Source: Lachnospiraceae bacterium (GTDB lineage: Bacteria; Bacillota; Clostridia; Lachnospirales; Lachnospiraceae). From it: a stretch of DNA of 64,000 bases. Shown piece by piece: positions 41,696-50,687 of this stretch (within the stretch, counting starts at the first letter, position 1; every line of letters begins with the position of its first letter). The notes beneath the pieces were generated by a model. The model saw nothing but the letters and a program-made list of their open reading frames with translations. It did no database searches and was not told the origin of the DNA. The stretch is taken from positions 1 through 64,000 of the forward strand of contig CAJTBF010000019.1 in NCBI GenBank assembly GCA_910574195.1. Reading direction: 5' to 3'. Position numbers and translations under genes: made by a program.

Positions 41696-42387
41696 AAACA
41701 TCTCCACCTTGGCGTAATCAGCACCGAAAATCCTTTCGTTACTGACAATGTATTAAATCCATGTTTTAGATACAGATTTTTATACTCTCCGTTTACCAGC
41801 GCATTCATAACGCCTCCATCTGTCCTGTATGCAAGCATCAAATCTGTATCAATGGTTAAATTCTGTCCTACGTTTGCCGTCATGGTATTTCCATTCGCCC
41901 CTATCGTACACATCCCCTCTCCCTGAATAAGATATAGCGGATGCGCTTCATCATAAGGATTGTATATTTCAGATTCAAGTCTGACAGGGGTATCTCCTTC
42001 ATTCGCATACTGATGCGGTCTGCAAATAAAGTTCACAATAAATCTTCCAAGTATAGAGAACTCTACTTCATTGGACTCTATCTCTACCCTTTTTACTATG
42101 TAATGAAAATCTCCCTGATCTGAAAATGTTAAAGGGCCTCTCCCCTGCATCAGCCATTTTTTCAGTTCACGATATTTTGCCCTTACATTGTATGGTTTCT
42201 CTAAATACATAAGCTGAACGGAAATCGTGATATCCTCATACGTACCTTCTTTATAAGTCAGGCATCCGTCCCTACCGGGAACGACACACTCGGTATATCG
42301 TTCTTTTCCGGTAGGAATGGAGATAAATTTTTCAACAAAAACCTGCTTCTGCAAGGCTGTAAAACCATGAAATTTAAAATCAATCAT
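41692..42387 (-). CDS. Distal tail protein (Dit)
   Basis: A 231-residue protein of the phage tail (Dit/SPP1 gp19.1-like) family, which forms the ring joining the tail tube to the tip complex. Recognisable features are the N-terminal barrel (CVVPGRDGCLTYKEGTYEDI), the segment YRELKKWLMQGRGPLTFSD, and IVNFICRPHQY. It lies between the tape measure gene and the tail endopeptidase gene, the standard order. GGAAAGGAAAA precedes the ATG. Confidence 0.88.
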   Translation of the reverse strand: MIDFKFHGFTALQKQVFVEKFISIPTGKERYTECVVPGRDGCLTYKEGTYEDITISVQLMYLEKPYNVRAKYRELKKWLMQGRGPLTFSDQGDFHYIVKRVEIESNEVEFSILGRFIVNFICRPHQYANEGDTPVRLESEIYNPYDEAHPLYLIQGEGMCTIGANGNTMTANVGQNLTIDTDLMLAYRTDGGVMNALVNGEYKNLYLKHGFNTLSVTKGFSVLITPRWRCL

Positions 42388-42390
42388 CGT

Positions 42391-45126
42391 TTATTTTCCT
42401 TTCCGTGACCTGGTATTTTGCTGTTCCTGACTGATTTCCCGCTTCACTTCTTTTGTAATCCCCGGTGAGAGTTCGCCGATCAGTGCGCCGGTATCTGTAA
42501 CCATCTGCATCTGAGACATTCGTGGAAAATAGGTAAGACACAGAGAAAGCAAAGCATCCAGTTTCTCCGCAACCATACTGTTTTCCGCTGCAACGGCCGC
42601 CTTAATCATATCCAGCAAACTCCCGGTCCCGACAACGGTTTCGCTTCCTGCCTCTCCGCCTGCCATAAGCTGATTCGATTTTGGATTATAACCAAAAATC
42701 GTCGGCTGGTTCATGATCATGCCGTCTCCCATCGCCTTTTTATACCATTCAACGCCGATGTGTGGCACAGACAGGGGATCCAGACTGAATTCTCCGCTGA
42801 GTTTAAAATGAGGGAGCTTCAGCTTTGGAAGAGACCAGTCGAAGTTGAAAAATCCTTTGATCCTTTCGATTGCTCCGGAAACAATCTCTTTCGCGCCCTC
42901 GAAAATATTACTGAATTTTTCTTTGATCGCTCCCAATACATCGCTTACTATACTTTTGGCGCCGTTCAGTCCATCCGATATCCGGGATTTCACGCCGTCG
43001 ATCACGTTGCTGATCGTTGTTTTGATTGCATTCCATACTGCGCTGAACACATCTTTTATTATGTTCAGAATACCGGTTATCGTTGATTTGATTCCTTCCC
43101 AGGCCGTAACAATAAAGTTCTTTATTACTTCAATTACTGTGGTGACTACAGTTTTGATTGCATCCCATACCGTGAAAAATATTGTTTGAATCGTCGTCAG
43201 TACCGTTGTGATAACCGTCGTAATCGTATTCCATGCCGTGGTCAGGAATGTCTGAATTGCAGTCACCACCACGGTCACAATATTTTTGATTCCTTCCCAG
43301 ACGCTGCCAAATACCACTTTGATTGCATTCAATACCGTGGTAAACATGATCTGGATGCCCTGCCAGCAGGCGGAGAAGAAGGTCGCTAATCCCTCAAATA
43401 CTGCTTTCCCTGTCTGTACGATTCCATTCCACAGGCCGACCAGAAAATCTTTTATCGCATTCCATACCATAACAGCCGCAGATTTAATGGCCTCCCATAT
43501 CGCAATGACTCCTTCCCGGAACCAGTCGCATTTGTTCCAGAGAACCGTGATCACAGCAATAATCCCCGCAATCGCAAGAGGTACAAGCCCGATCGTGGAT
43601 ACAATCGTACCGATGAAAGGAATGACTGTACTGGTAATGAATCCGATTACGCCGGATACTGCACCTGTGATCTTTGGAACTATCGTAATTACTTTTCCAA
43701 TACCGCCTGTTATTGATCCTATTGCGCTTATTACTTTCCCGATAGTGATAAGTACAGGTCCTAAAGCAGCAACTACCATCGTAATTGTACCGATAAACAT
43801 TTTTGTTTGATCATCTAACCCCATCAGCCAACTCACGAACGCCTGAACGTGTGTTACGATCCCTCGAAGAGACGGCGTAAATAAATCTACAATAGATATT
43901 GCCAACACTTCCAACTGACTCATCAGTTCAGTAACATCACCCTTAAGGTTATCCTGCATGATATCTGCCATATTTTTGGCAGAACCATTACAACTATCAA
44001 TTGCACCCGTTAATTTGTTATAGTCCTCTTCAGAAGCATTTATAATCGCAAGCAAGCCAGACATTCCTTCTTTTCCTGCCAGCATTGCGGCATATTTTGC
44101 TGTTTCTGCCTGCGCCGTGCCATACACTGATTCAGTCAAGGCACTTACTGATTGTTCATATTCATCCTGACTGATTGTTCCACTTTCATACTGTTCAGCC
44201 AAACTTGCTAACTGCATATCAAATTCGGCCATTTGTTCCTCGGATAGTTCTATTTCCGGGCGTAAATTACCAAATCCAGAACGTAAGTTGTCCATTATTT
44301 CTCGGAAACTATACATATTTCCTTCGCCATCTGACAAGCTAATTCCCAACTTTTCCATACATATTGCCATTTGATCGGTTGGACTTGCCATATTTGTTAA
44401 TAATGTACGTAATGATGTTCCGGCCTGACTGGATTTTATACTGGCATTTGCCATTAAGCCAAGTGCAACTGATATATCATCCACACTATAACCCATTGCA
44501 CCCGCTACGGGAGCAACGTATTTAAAAGATTCCCCCATCATAGATACGTTTGTATTTGCATTAGAGGACGCAGTTGCAAGAACATCAGCAAAATGCCCTG
44601 AATCTGAAGCGGACAGTCCAAATGCGGTCAATGCATCCGTTACAATATCAGATGTTGTCCCTAAATTTTCTCCAGATGCCGCTGCCAGGTTCATAATACC
44701 TTCAATTCCTGAGAGCATATCCTCTGTCTTCCAGCCAGCCATTGCCATATAGTTCATAGCTTCGGCTGCCTCTGATGCAGAAAATTTTGTCTTTCCCCCC
44801 ATCTCAACAGCTTTGTTCCGAAGCATTTCAAAGTCTTTCCCTGCCGCTCCTGAAACCGCACTTACCTGACTCATCGCGGAATCAAAGTTCATTGACATTT
44901 TTAAGGCTGCCCCGCCAGCTCCGCTGGCAATTACTGATAATGGAGTAATCGCTTTTCCGGCATCAACTGTTTTCTTTCCAACTGACGATATTTTAGTTCC
45001 TGCATCCTGCATTGTTTTTCCCAATGAAGAGGCCAGGCCGCCAGCTTTAGACGATACCTCATCAATCCCTTTCAGCGCTTCTTCCGTCTTAACGGTAATA
45101 CTTCCAAAAATGGAAAAGAGATTCAA
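42391..45126 (-). CDS. Tape measure protein
   Basis: A 911-residue protein that sets tail length and may aid DNA entry. N-terminal helices (residues 1-370) hold the TP901-type core: MSMNFDSAMSQVSAVSGAAG, AEAMNYMAMAGWKTEDMLSG, SMMGESFKYVAPVAGAMGYS. A hydrophobic mid-region (IGTITMVVAALGPVLITIG) is followed by long repeats of the type WNAIKTTVSNVI with Trp every ~11 residues, a classic helical ruler. The start is a TTG at 45126 with AGGAGGG upstream; the TTGA overlaps the stop of the frame before it. Confidence 0.95.
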   Translation of the reverse strand: MNLFSIFGSITVKTEEALKGIDEVSSKAGGLASSLGKTMQDAGTKISSVGKKTVDAGKAITPLSVIASGAGGAALKMSMNFDSAMSQVSAVSGAAGKDFEMLRNKAVEMGGKTKFSASEAAEAMNYMAMAGWKTEDMLSGIEGIMNLAAASGENLGTTSDIVTDALTAFGLSASDSGHFADVLATASSNANTNVSMMGESFKYVAPVAGAMGYSVDDISVALGLMANASIKSSQAGTSLRTLLTNMASPTDQMAICMEKLGISLSDGEGNMYSFREIMDNLRSGFGNLRPEIELSEEQMAEFDMQLASLAEQYESGTISQDEYEQSVSALTESVYGTAQAETAKYAAMLAGKEGMSGLLAIINASEEDYNKLTGAIDSCNGSAKNMADIMQDNLKGDVTELMSQLEVLAISIVDLFTPSLRGIVTHVQAFVSWLMGLDDQTKMFIGTITMVVAALGPVLITIGKVISAIGSITGGIGKVITIVPKITGAVSGVIGFITSTVIPFIGTIVSTIGLVPLAIAGIIAVITVLWNKCDWFREGVIAIWEAIKSAAVMVWNAIKDFLVGLWNGIVQTGKAVFEGLATFFSACWQGIQIMFTTVLNAIKVVFGSVWEGIKNIVTVVVTAIQTFLTTAWNTITTVITTVLTTIQTIFFTVWDAIKTVVTTVIEVIKNFIVTAWEGIKSTITGILNIIKDVFSAVWNAIKTTISNVIDGVKSRISDGLNGAKSIVSDVLGAIKEKFSNIFEGAKEIVSGAIERIKGFFNFDWSLPKLKLPHFKLSGEFSLDPLSVPHIGVEWYKKAMGDGMIMNQPTIFGYNPKSNQLMAGGEAGSETVVGTGSLLDMIKAAVAAENSMVAEKLDALLSLCLTYFPRMSQMQMVTDTGALIGELSPGITKEVKREISQEQQNTRSRKGK

Positions 45127-45428
45127 GGTCCATTCCCTCCTTTCATTGGAGGTACAAACCCGTTCAATAGTTTACCTGCCCCGTCCAATTGCTTCCGTAC
45201 CTGTTTGTCATTCATTCCGGATTCCGTCTTTTCCTCGCCCTGTACAGCCGGATTTTTCAGTTTTTTCAGAAAATCATCAAAGCTGCCCGGATCAGAGAAT
45301 GCATTGGCAACCGAAGCGCAATAAAGCGACCAGCACATCTCTTCCTCCTGTTGCTCCAAGATCGTGCTGACCGCTTTATAGAATCGTTTCTGTTTTATTG
45401 CCCGGCCTAAATACCCATATGGATCCCC
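45123..45428 (-). CDS. Second frame of the tail assembly chaperone, reached by -1 frameshift
   Basis: This frame has no good start of its own. Read from the GGGG at 45425-45428 in the -1 frame relative to the gene before, it gives DPYGYLGRAIKQKRFYKAVS and continues to the stop at 45123, about 100 residues. This is the T part of the gpG/gpGT chaperone pair found upstream of tape measure genes in siphoviruses. The fusion product should bind the tape measure during tail assembly. Confidence 0.8.
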   Translation of the reverse strand, partial: GDPYGYLGRAIKQKRFYKAVSTILEQQEEEMCWSLYCASVANAFSDPGSFDDFLKKLKNPAVQGEEKTESGMNDKQVRKQLDGAGKLLNGFVPPMKGGNGP

Positions 45429-45853
45429 ATACCTCCTGTTACAGAGTTCTTCAAATCTGCCAGTTCCGTAGGCAGTGATCCGGCAGCTTCCCCGAAAAAA
45501 TCCGCAATTCCGTCTGTCTTAAGAAAATCGCGGATAAGTTTTACGAATTGCATGAGCTTCATTTTTCGTATCTCATCAACCGTTACCGGCGTTCCATCTT
45601 CCTGTTCGGCACACCCGGCCAGAAATTCACAAATCTCATTCCGGAAACGCGGAAGGTTCCGGATAAGAATCCCGGATATTTTTGAGATAACCAACATCCC
45701 CACAGCTTCCGCATCTTTTTCCGTATTCATTTTCTGAATCTCTTTCAGATCTTCTTTCAATGCCCCTGTAATGGATTCGATGCCGATTGTATCGAGCAAT
45801 CCACAAAAGTCAAACATACTGTCCACTGTCAAATTAAATCTGATTTCCGACAT
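45407..45853 (-). CDS. Tail assembly chaperone (gpG-like)
   Basis: A 148-residue mostly helical protein (MFDFCGLLDTIGIESITGAL, ISGILIRNLPRFRNEICEFL, MKLMQFVKLIRDFLKTDGI) located between the small 61-residue gene and the tape measure. It ends GGMGIHMGI, and near its end a GGGG (45425-45428) lets the ribosome slip -1 into the following frame. GAGGATAAG precedes the ATG. The short form should be in excess over the fusion. Confidence 0.82.
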   Translation of the reverse strand: MSEIRFNLTVDSMFDFCGLLDTIGIESITGALKEDLKEIQKMNTEKDAEAVGMLVISKISGILIRNLPRFRNEICEFLAGCAEQEDGTPVTVDEIRKMKLMQFVKLIRDFLKTDGIADFFGEAAGSLPTELADLKNSVTGGMGIHMGI

Positions 45854-45873
45854 GATCTCTTATCCTCACTTTC

Positions 45874-46059
45874 CTACTCTCTGTTTTTGCGTATCTTTTT
45901 CGGTGTTTCAACCGGTTCCGCCTGTTCGATCTTTTCCACATACGGACCTGCCTTTACAATCTCCGCAAACCGCTTCTCTGTCATCGTGACAATCTCTCCG
46001 ATAGCATGAAATTCCCCGGCATGCCGGTCAATATATTCCTTTGTCACTTTTACTTTCAT
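45874..46059 (-). CDS. 61-residue phage protein between major tail and chaperone genes
   Basis: A small protein (KVTKEYIDRHAGEFHAIGEI, EKRFAEIVKAGPYVEKIE) ending in a basic tail (KKIRKNRE). Proteins of this size and pattern (like head-to-tail joining or FI-type proteins with a KEYxD...H motif) are frequent at this spot. Function unknown. GGGTGGG precedes the ATG. Confidence 0.75.
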   Translation of the reverse strand: MKVKVTKEYIDRHAGEFHAIGEIVTMTEKRFAEIVKAGPYVEKIEQAEPVETPKKIRKNRE

Positions 46060-46077
46060 GTCTGCCCACCCTTTCTT

Positions 46078-46665
46078 TTAAACTGTCGCTGTTGGATAGT
46101 AAAGTTCGATGTCCAGCTTATTCAACGTATTGTTTTCCAGATCCGCGGTACACTCAAATTTTACGCTGAACGTGGTCTGTTCCGCATTTTTGGTTTCGAT
46201 TTCAAATGCTTCGGTACAAAGAGCATTCGGCAGAATGATGATGATATTTTTCCCGTTGGAAAGCGTACCTACATAAGCGATATTTTCCAGATAATCCTCC
46301 TCTTCCGTGATATTGTCTTTAGACACATATTTCACGTAATTGGTATCTTCGGATGTCGCCTTGACCAGATGCAGCGCCGTAACAAGCAGACCGTCCGTCA
46401 CTTCCGTCATCTTCCCTTCGATATAGGCCGATTCCCCGACCTTCTGTTTAGACACGCCTTTCACCAGTACCGTAGCCCCGTCAACCTCCACATCCAGCCA
46501 TTGCGCTTCCCAGTGAAATTTGATTCCACCGGACGTTGCTCCCAGCGGCGTCCCGTTCCATTCCTTCGCTTCCGCATCAAACTTTAAATTTTTATAGATC
46601 ACCCCTGCGCCAAGAATCATCTTCTTAATAGTTTCACTGGTGATTCCGTGTGTTTTTAATCCCAT
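46078..46665 (-). CDS. Major tail tube protein
   Basis: A 195-residue protein that should polymerise into the tail tube. Beta-rich pattern: GAGVIYKNLKFDAEAKEWNG, GGIKFHWEAQWLDVEVDGAT, and NGKNIIIILPNALCTEAFEI. The order (small connectors, this gene, small protein, chaperone pair, tape measure) fits the major tail protein of siphoviruses of Firmicutes. GGAGAATAAAAC precedes the ATG. Confidence 0.85.
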   Translation of the reverse strand: MGLKTHGITSETIKKMILGAGVIYKNLKFDAEAKEWNGTPLGATSGGIKFHWEAQWLDVEVDGATVLVKGVSKQKVGESAYIEGKMTEVTDGLLVTALHLVKATSEDTNYVKYVSKDNITEEEDYLENIAYVGTLSNGKNIIIILPNALCTEAFEIETKNAEQTTFSVKFECTADLENNTLNKLDIELYYPTATV

Positions 46666-46668
46666 GTT

Positions 46669-47034
46669 TTATTCTCCTTTCCATTCACTGGTAAACAATG
46701 TAATTGTGATCTTAAACAAATCCGCTTCCCCCGTAGGTATTGGTAAGGAGCTGCCAAAACGGACATGAAAAAGACGCTCTCCCTGTACTTCCTGCAAATC
46801 CTGAAAAACAGCCTTTATTCTGTCACCTGCTTCTATAAGCGGTATTTTCGATCCCCTCATCCAGCCGTCCAGAGTAAAGGTACCAACTGTACAATTATCC
46901 TCATACCGGTAGTCCGATTCCAGGAAGGAACCGACAAAATAAGGATACGATACGGCCTGCGTCCATTCTTCATACTCGTAGGGAATGCCCGCTTCCTCCA
47001 GTTTCCCTCCGATAAATTCCAGCAATTCCACCAT
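46669..47034 (-). CDS. Tail terminator-like / minor tail completion protein
   Basis: A 121-residue protein with LEFIGGKLEEAGIPYEYEEW, SYPYFVGSFLE, and GDRIKAVFQDLQ, resembling tail-completion proteins between HK97-gp10-like and major tail genes. It should cap the tail at the head end. Spacing to both neighbours is only a few bases. Confidence 0.7.
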   Translation of the reverse strand: MVELLEFIGGKLEEAGIPYEYEEWTQAVSYPYFVGSFLESDYRYEDNCTVGTFTLDGWMRGSKIPLIEAGDRIKAVFQDLQEVQGERLFHVRFGSSLPIPTGEADLFKITITLFTSEWKGE

Positions 47035-47035
47035 T

Positions 47036-47458
47036 CTACGATCCCAGCCTTTCTTTCAAGATCTGTTCCAATCGGCCTTTCAATTTCCCGCACAGAGTAT
47101 TAAAAGCCCGGTAGAGAGGCCGGTTCGGCTTTTTCCCATAGGTAAAATGCCCTGTCCCTTTTGCGTCTTTGTAGAACCATCCTCCCTTCCTGCCATTCCC
47201 CTGAAGGGCATATTCTCCGGTCCCATATTCTTCCCAGATCGCATTTTCCTGATTGCTGCCAACATGAACCGATGCCTCGCCTGTTTTTTCTTCCACTTTA
47301 TACTGATAGGACCCCTTTGTCTGTCCGGTATCCACTCTCGAATTCCGCATGGTCTGCGCCTGCAGTTCGCCCCCGGCTTCATACAAAAAAGCACGTACTC
47401 CATCAGAAAGGGCCGCTTTCACCTGCATACTGTTATCCGTAAATTCTACGTTCCCCAT
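47036..47458 (-). CDS. HK97 gp10-like tail connector protein
   Basis: A 140-residue protein with the hallmark of HK97 gp10 relatives: NSRVDTGQTKGSYQYKVEEK, then GSNQENAIWEEYGTGEYA, and a C-terminal GKKPNRPLYRAFNTLCGKLK. It works in head-tail joining. The start overlaps the gene upstream by 26 bases. Confidence 0.85.
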   Translation of the reverse strand: MGNVEFTDNSMQVKAALSDGVRAFLYEAGGELQAQTMRNSRVDTGQTKGSYQYKVEEKTGEASVHVGSNQENAIWEEYGTGEYALQGNGRKGGWFYKDAKGTGHFTYGKKPNRPLYRAFNTLCGKLKGRLEQILKERLGS

Positions 47459-47831
47459 CCTGACCTCCTGTATATTTCAGATAAATTTCCAGATGCTCCC
47501 TTCGATTCATCGGATCATCAATCAACAGGATTTCGTAGACGGACCCGTCTATGAGCATCCGTGCATTTTCGCTGGTCACAGGCACTTCGGTTTCTTTCTC
47601 TCCCAGCAGAACTCTCCCTGTCAATGTCTGATAATCACACAAAAAAATGTGGGTGCTTTCCTGAATCTTTGCACTGAACACGGTTCTGCCGGAATCTCCT
47701 GTCGATAAATCCAGCCATCCGGTTAATCTCATACATTCCTTCCAGGCTGGCACCCACTCCTTTATCCTGTTTTTGTACCCTTCTTTTACTTTTACCTGAA
47801 TAATCCCGCACAAATTCCCGCCAATTCCCAT
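47433..47831 (-). CDS. Head-tail adaptor-like protein
   Basis: A 132-residue protein of the phage head closure class: CGIIQVKVKEGYKNRIKEWV, ESTHIFLCDYQTLTGRVLLG, and the end EILLIDDPMNRREHLEIYLK, which matches the usual 'V..V.DPm..r.HLE..l' close of head closure proteins. It overlaps the gp10-like gene by 26 bases, suggesting coupling. Confidence 0.78.
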   Translation of the reverse strand: MGIGGNLCGIIQVKVKEGYKNRIKEWVPAWKECMRLTGWLDLSTGDSGRTVFSAKIQESTHIFLCDYQTLTGRVLLGEKETEVPVTSENARMLIDGSVYEILLIDDPMNRREHLEIYLKYTGGQDGERRIYG

Positions 47832-47835
47832 GCTG

Positions 47836-48363
47836 TCAAAATCTCGCTTTCATATACGGTTTCAGGAAACCAAGCAGGGAAACCGGATATCCCATTACCT
47901 GATTCCCTGCATCCTGATCATAATAGGTCACACTATGCCGGGATAACGTCTCCGATTTAATCCCTACCTTCTGCCGGTTCTTTACTTCCCAGCTCATCAA
48001 CTCAATCACACCCTCCTGTACATCCACTGGGTACTCCACTTTTGTTACAAGGTTTTCAGGTACGTCAAAAAGCTGCGCGTCGAGCCGGATGAAGGTCTCT
48101 GCGACCTCCGTAACTGCATACAGCCCGTCATTCACCGCTGACTGGGAAATCTGGACTGTATCCGCTACTTTAAAAAACCGGGGCTGCCCGATAATCGTAT
48201 CCCCGACAGAATTTCCCCAAAACCGGATCGCACGGTTCTGAAAATTGTTATGGGTATACGATCGGATCAAATGCTCCACTGCTTTCAGTTTCCGCTTCAA
48301 TTCCTCTTCTGACTTCCCGGAGAACTCCGGCATCTGAAGCAGTTTTTCAACCGGTACAATCAT
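47836..48363 (-). CDS. Head-tail connector protein
   Basis: A 175-residue protein of the gp15/gp6-type connector class, binding the portal. Features include EELKRKLKAVEHLIRSYTHNNF, then a beta region (IIGQPRFFKVADTVQISQSA), then QEGVIELMSWEVKNRQKVGI-KSETLSRHSVTYYDQ. The start is the ATG at 48363 (GAGGTGAATCGG upstream). Confidence 0.78.
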   Translation of the reverse strand: MIVPVEKLLQMPEFSGKSEEELKRKLKAVEHLIRSYTHNNFQNRAIRFWGNSVGDTIIGQPRFFKVADTVQISQSAVNDGLYAVTEVAETFIRLDAQLFDVPENLVTKVEYPVDVQEGVIELMSWEVKNRQKVGIKSETLSRHSVTYYDQDAGNQVMGYPVSLLGFLKPYMKARF

Positions 48364-48382
48364 CCGATTCACCTCGTTTCCG

Positions 48383-49384
48383 TTAAACTACGGCCACGCC
48401 AACTTTAGACTTAATCAGCCCCATCTTCACGTTCTTTGTATGGAACTTTAACGCATAGTTCGCCGTATCTCCCAGTTCCGCGAATGTCGGGGATTCTTTT
48501 GCGATATTATCCACCGCAAGGGAAAGCCCGTTTGGATGCAAAACCTTACCCTGCTTGGTATAGAATTTATCAATACCTGCGGACGCTTCCGGATCGTAAT
48601 TCGTCGTATACTGATTCTCATAATTGTTTTTATCGCAGGATAAGAAAGCCCCTTCCCCAAACAAATATGTAGAATATACGCCGCCATTTTCTGTGAACCG
48701 ATCGGTAACGAGCACATGTTTCCCTGCAATCGTAGGCAACGTGATTTCTTTCTGGATTACACCATTTACCACATATTTATCATAGTCGACCATTTCCATT
48801 TTCTTATATTCCTTGAAAATCATGGAATGCATCACCATCAAACCAAGACCGCCCGCCATGTCTCCCAGGGCCGCCTGCTCCGCATCGTACACAGTACCTG
48901 CTTCGATTGCTTTTCCGCCAAGGTCAAGCACATGATCCGACAAAGCAGAAACCGCAAGAACCGCCTGTGCAATATTCATCAGTTCTTTTTCCCAAACCTG
49001 ATTGTAATATCCTGCGATCTTATTTCTGATCAACGTCATCGGATCTGCGCCGGTCAGTTCTTTTGTAAAGTCCTTCGCCTTAAAGGCTTTCATCCTCTGG
49101 ATCAACATACAGGTCTGTTTATCACCGCTGATCTCTACCGGCGTGTTATCCGTCATACCGTCATTATTCAGCGCATCCATACCGTCCTCGTTTGCGTCCA
49201 GCGGTTTATAGATCGGAATGGTGGCCACGTTCCCATGCTCTCCAATCAGATTCATAATACTGGAATCCTGCTGCACAATACCGGATGCGATGATCGGCGT
49301 AGACCAATAATCCGCTTCCTGCATCATCCCGGAAAACACTTCTTCATCAAATTCAAATCCCCCAAAGTTACCTGTTCTCGGCAT
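48383..49384 (-). CDS. Major capsid protein
   Basis: A 333-residue coat protein. The start GNFGGFEFDEEVFSGMMQEA and the segments NLIGEHGNVATIPIYKPLD and MLIQRMKAFKAKDFTKELTG match coat proteins of Firmicutes phages that pair with a GP20-type scaffold (the gene just upstream). The C-terminus NVKMGLIKSKVGVAVV is the final beta strand. AGGTGAAAAGAT precedes the ATG. No delta domain or protease is seen, consistent with a separate scaffold. Confidence 0.88.
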   Translation of the reverse strand: MPRTGNFGGFEFDEEVFSGMMQEADYWSTPIIASGIVQQDSSIMNLIGEHGNVATIPIYKPLDANEDGMDALNNDGMTDNTPVEISGDKQTCMLIQRMKAFKAKDFTKELTGADPMTLIRNKIAGYYNQVWEKELMNIAQAVLAVSALSDHVLDLGGKAIEAGTVYDAEQAALGDMAGGLGLMVMHSMIFKEYKKMEMVDYDKYVVNGVIQKEITLPTIAGKHVLVTDRFTENGGVYSTYLFGEGAFLSCDKNNYENQYTTNYDPEASAGIDKFYTKQGKVLHPNGLSLAVDNIAKESPTFAELGDTANYALKFHTKNVKMGLIKSKVGVAVV

Positions 49385-49407
49385 ATCTTTTCACCTTTAT
49401 CCTTTCT

Positions 49408-50067
49408 TTAATGTGTGTTTAACTGTTTAAACAGTTCTGCATTTTCCTGTTTCAGCTTCAGCCGCTGTGCATACCCCATTTTCAGAAACTGGTCTTTGGT
49501 AACGGTCTTGTTCTTATCCCCTCCGGGCAGATTATTTTCAAGAATCTTTCTGTTTCCATGCGGATCACCAGATGCCTGAAACATCTTGGGAAGTTTTGTT
49601 TTTAACCAGGAGATCAGATCTGCCTCTCCCTTAATTTTTCCATCTTCACCAAGTTTAATTTCTCCCTTTTCTTTCGCTTTGAACAGCAGGTATTCCACAT
49701 CTGCTGCTCCAGCCTCTGCCAACGCAAACCGCAGTGCATTTTCTGTTTTCAACGTTTCATTTTCCGTTTTCAACTTTGCGATCTCGGTTTCATATTCCGT
49801 GATCTTCTTCTGTGTGCCTTCATCCTGCCCGGAAGACTTTTTCAATTCTTCGATGAGGCCGGTTGCCTTTTCCAATTCGGCAGTTTTACCCGCCAGATCC
49901 GTCTCCATACCGGTATACTTATCTTTGGAAACGTATCCTCCTTCCGACAGATCGGCAAAACGGACATGTTTCAGCTTGTCAGGTTCGCCCTCATTGACTT
50001 TTGCAATTGCCGCATTGACTGCTTTCAGGGTATCCGGAAAATCTTTCAGTAATTCTTCCAGTTTCAT
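49408..50067 (-). CDS. Scaffold protein (phage GP20 family)
   Basis: A 219-residue coiled-coil scaffold that guides capsid assembly. Family pattern: LEELLKDFPDTLKAVNAAIA, VSKDKYTGMETDLAGKTAEL, a long coiled coil (ITEYETEIAKLKTENETLKT), then ALAEAGAADVEYLLFKAKEK and QFLKMGYAQRLKLKQENAEL at the end. The start is the ATG at 50067 (nine bases past AAAGG). It is encoded directly before the capsid gene. Confidence 0.9.
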   Translation of the reverse strand: MKLEELLKDFPDTLKAVNAAIAKVNEGEPDKLKHVRFADLSEGGYVSKDKYTGMETDLAGKTAELEKATGLIEELKKSSGQDEGTQKKITEYETEIAKLKTENETLKTENALRFALAEAGAADVEYLLFKAKEKGEIKLGEDGKIKGEADLISWLKTKLPKMFQASGDPHGNRKILENNLPGGDKNKTVTKDQFLKMGYAQRLKLKQENAELFKQLNTH

Positions 50068-50183
50068 CTTCTTCATCCTTTCTTCTTTCTGAGACTGCGT
50101 GTCCCATCATGTCAGTTATTCTCCCATGACAAGGGGAATTTTCAGCAGCAGTTTAAACGTCGTAAGCTTTTTTCGGACATATA

Positions 50184-50215
50184 AAAAAGACCATATGCGT
50201 TCATACAGTCTTTTT
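50184..50215 (-). terminator. Terminator after yjcQ
   Basis: On the minus strand AAAAAGACTGTATG-AACG-CATATGGTCTTTTTT, a full stem with T-tract, inside the late gene region. Confidence 0.8.
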
Positions 50216-50248
50216 ACACTTTATAAACCTATATAATGAGCCGTAATA

Positions 50249-50596
50249 CTAAATGAACGGCGTAATTTCTTTCATGTCCTTCAGGAACGCCTTCGCTTTC
50301 TCCATGAATGAATTGTCACACAGATATTCAATTCCCTGCGGTGTAATGTAGCAGTCCTTCAACTCCACTGGATAGGGTGTTCTTATTCCGTCAAGTCTTG
50401 CGAAAGTCACGCCGTCTATGAACCCGGTTTCCGACATATTATACAGGATATACGCCCAGTAATGTTCATTCAGTTCTTTAAGAAGCAGGCTCCCGGGCTT
50501 TAGCATAGAGATATCCACAGGATTTCCATTCTTTAAGCAATGGTATAAATACGCCAGTACCTGATATACGATTACATGATAATCATCCCTTGCCAT
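50249..50596 (-). CDS. yjcQ: YjcQ-family protein
   Basis: A 115-residue protein of the YjcQ family, a winged-helix-like protein found in Bacillus and many prophages, function unknown. The start DDYHVIVYQVLAYLYHCLK and the end ITPQGIEYLCDNSFMEKAKA match the family closely. GGGGGGAG lies before the ATG. It stands between two strong terminators inside the head gene region, so it may be a separately controlled cargo gene. Confidence 0.88.
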   Translation of the reverse strand: MARDDYHVIVYQVLAYLYHCLKNGNPVDISMLKPGSLLLKELNEHYWAYILYNMSETGFIDGVTFARLDGIRTPYPVELKDCYITPQGIEYLCDNSFMEKAKAFLKDMKEITPFI

Positions 50597-50620
50597 GTTA
50601 TTGCTCCCCCCCTAACGGAC

Positions 50621-50655
50621 ATAAAAAACCACCGATTTTTTTACAACCGGTGGTT
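50621..50655 (-). terminator. Terminator between the toxin/immunity pair and yjcQ
   Basis: Arms AACCACCG and CGGTGGTT, followed on the minus strand by TTTTTTAT. It interrupts the presumed late operon after the small gene at 50688. Confidence 0.82.
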
Positions 50656-50687
50656 ATCGTTACGCGATTCTGTTTTCCAGATCAATG

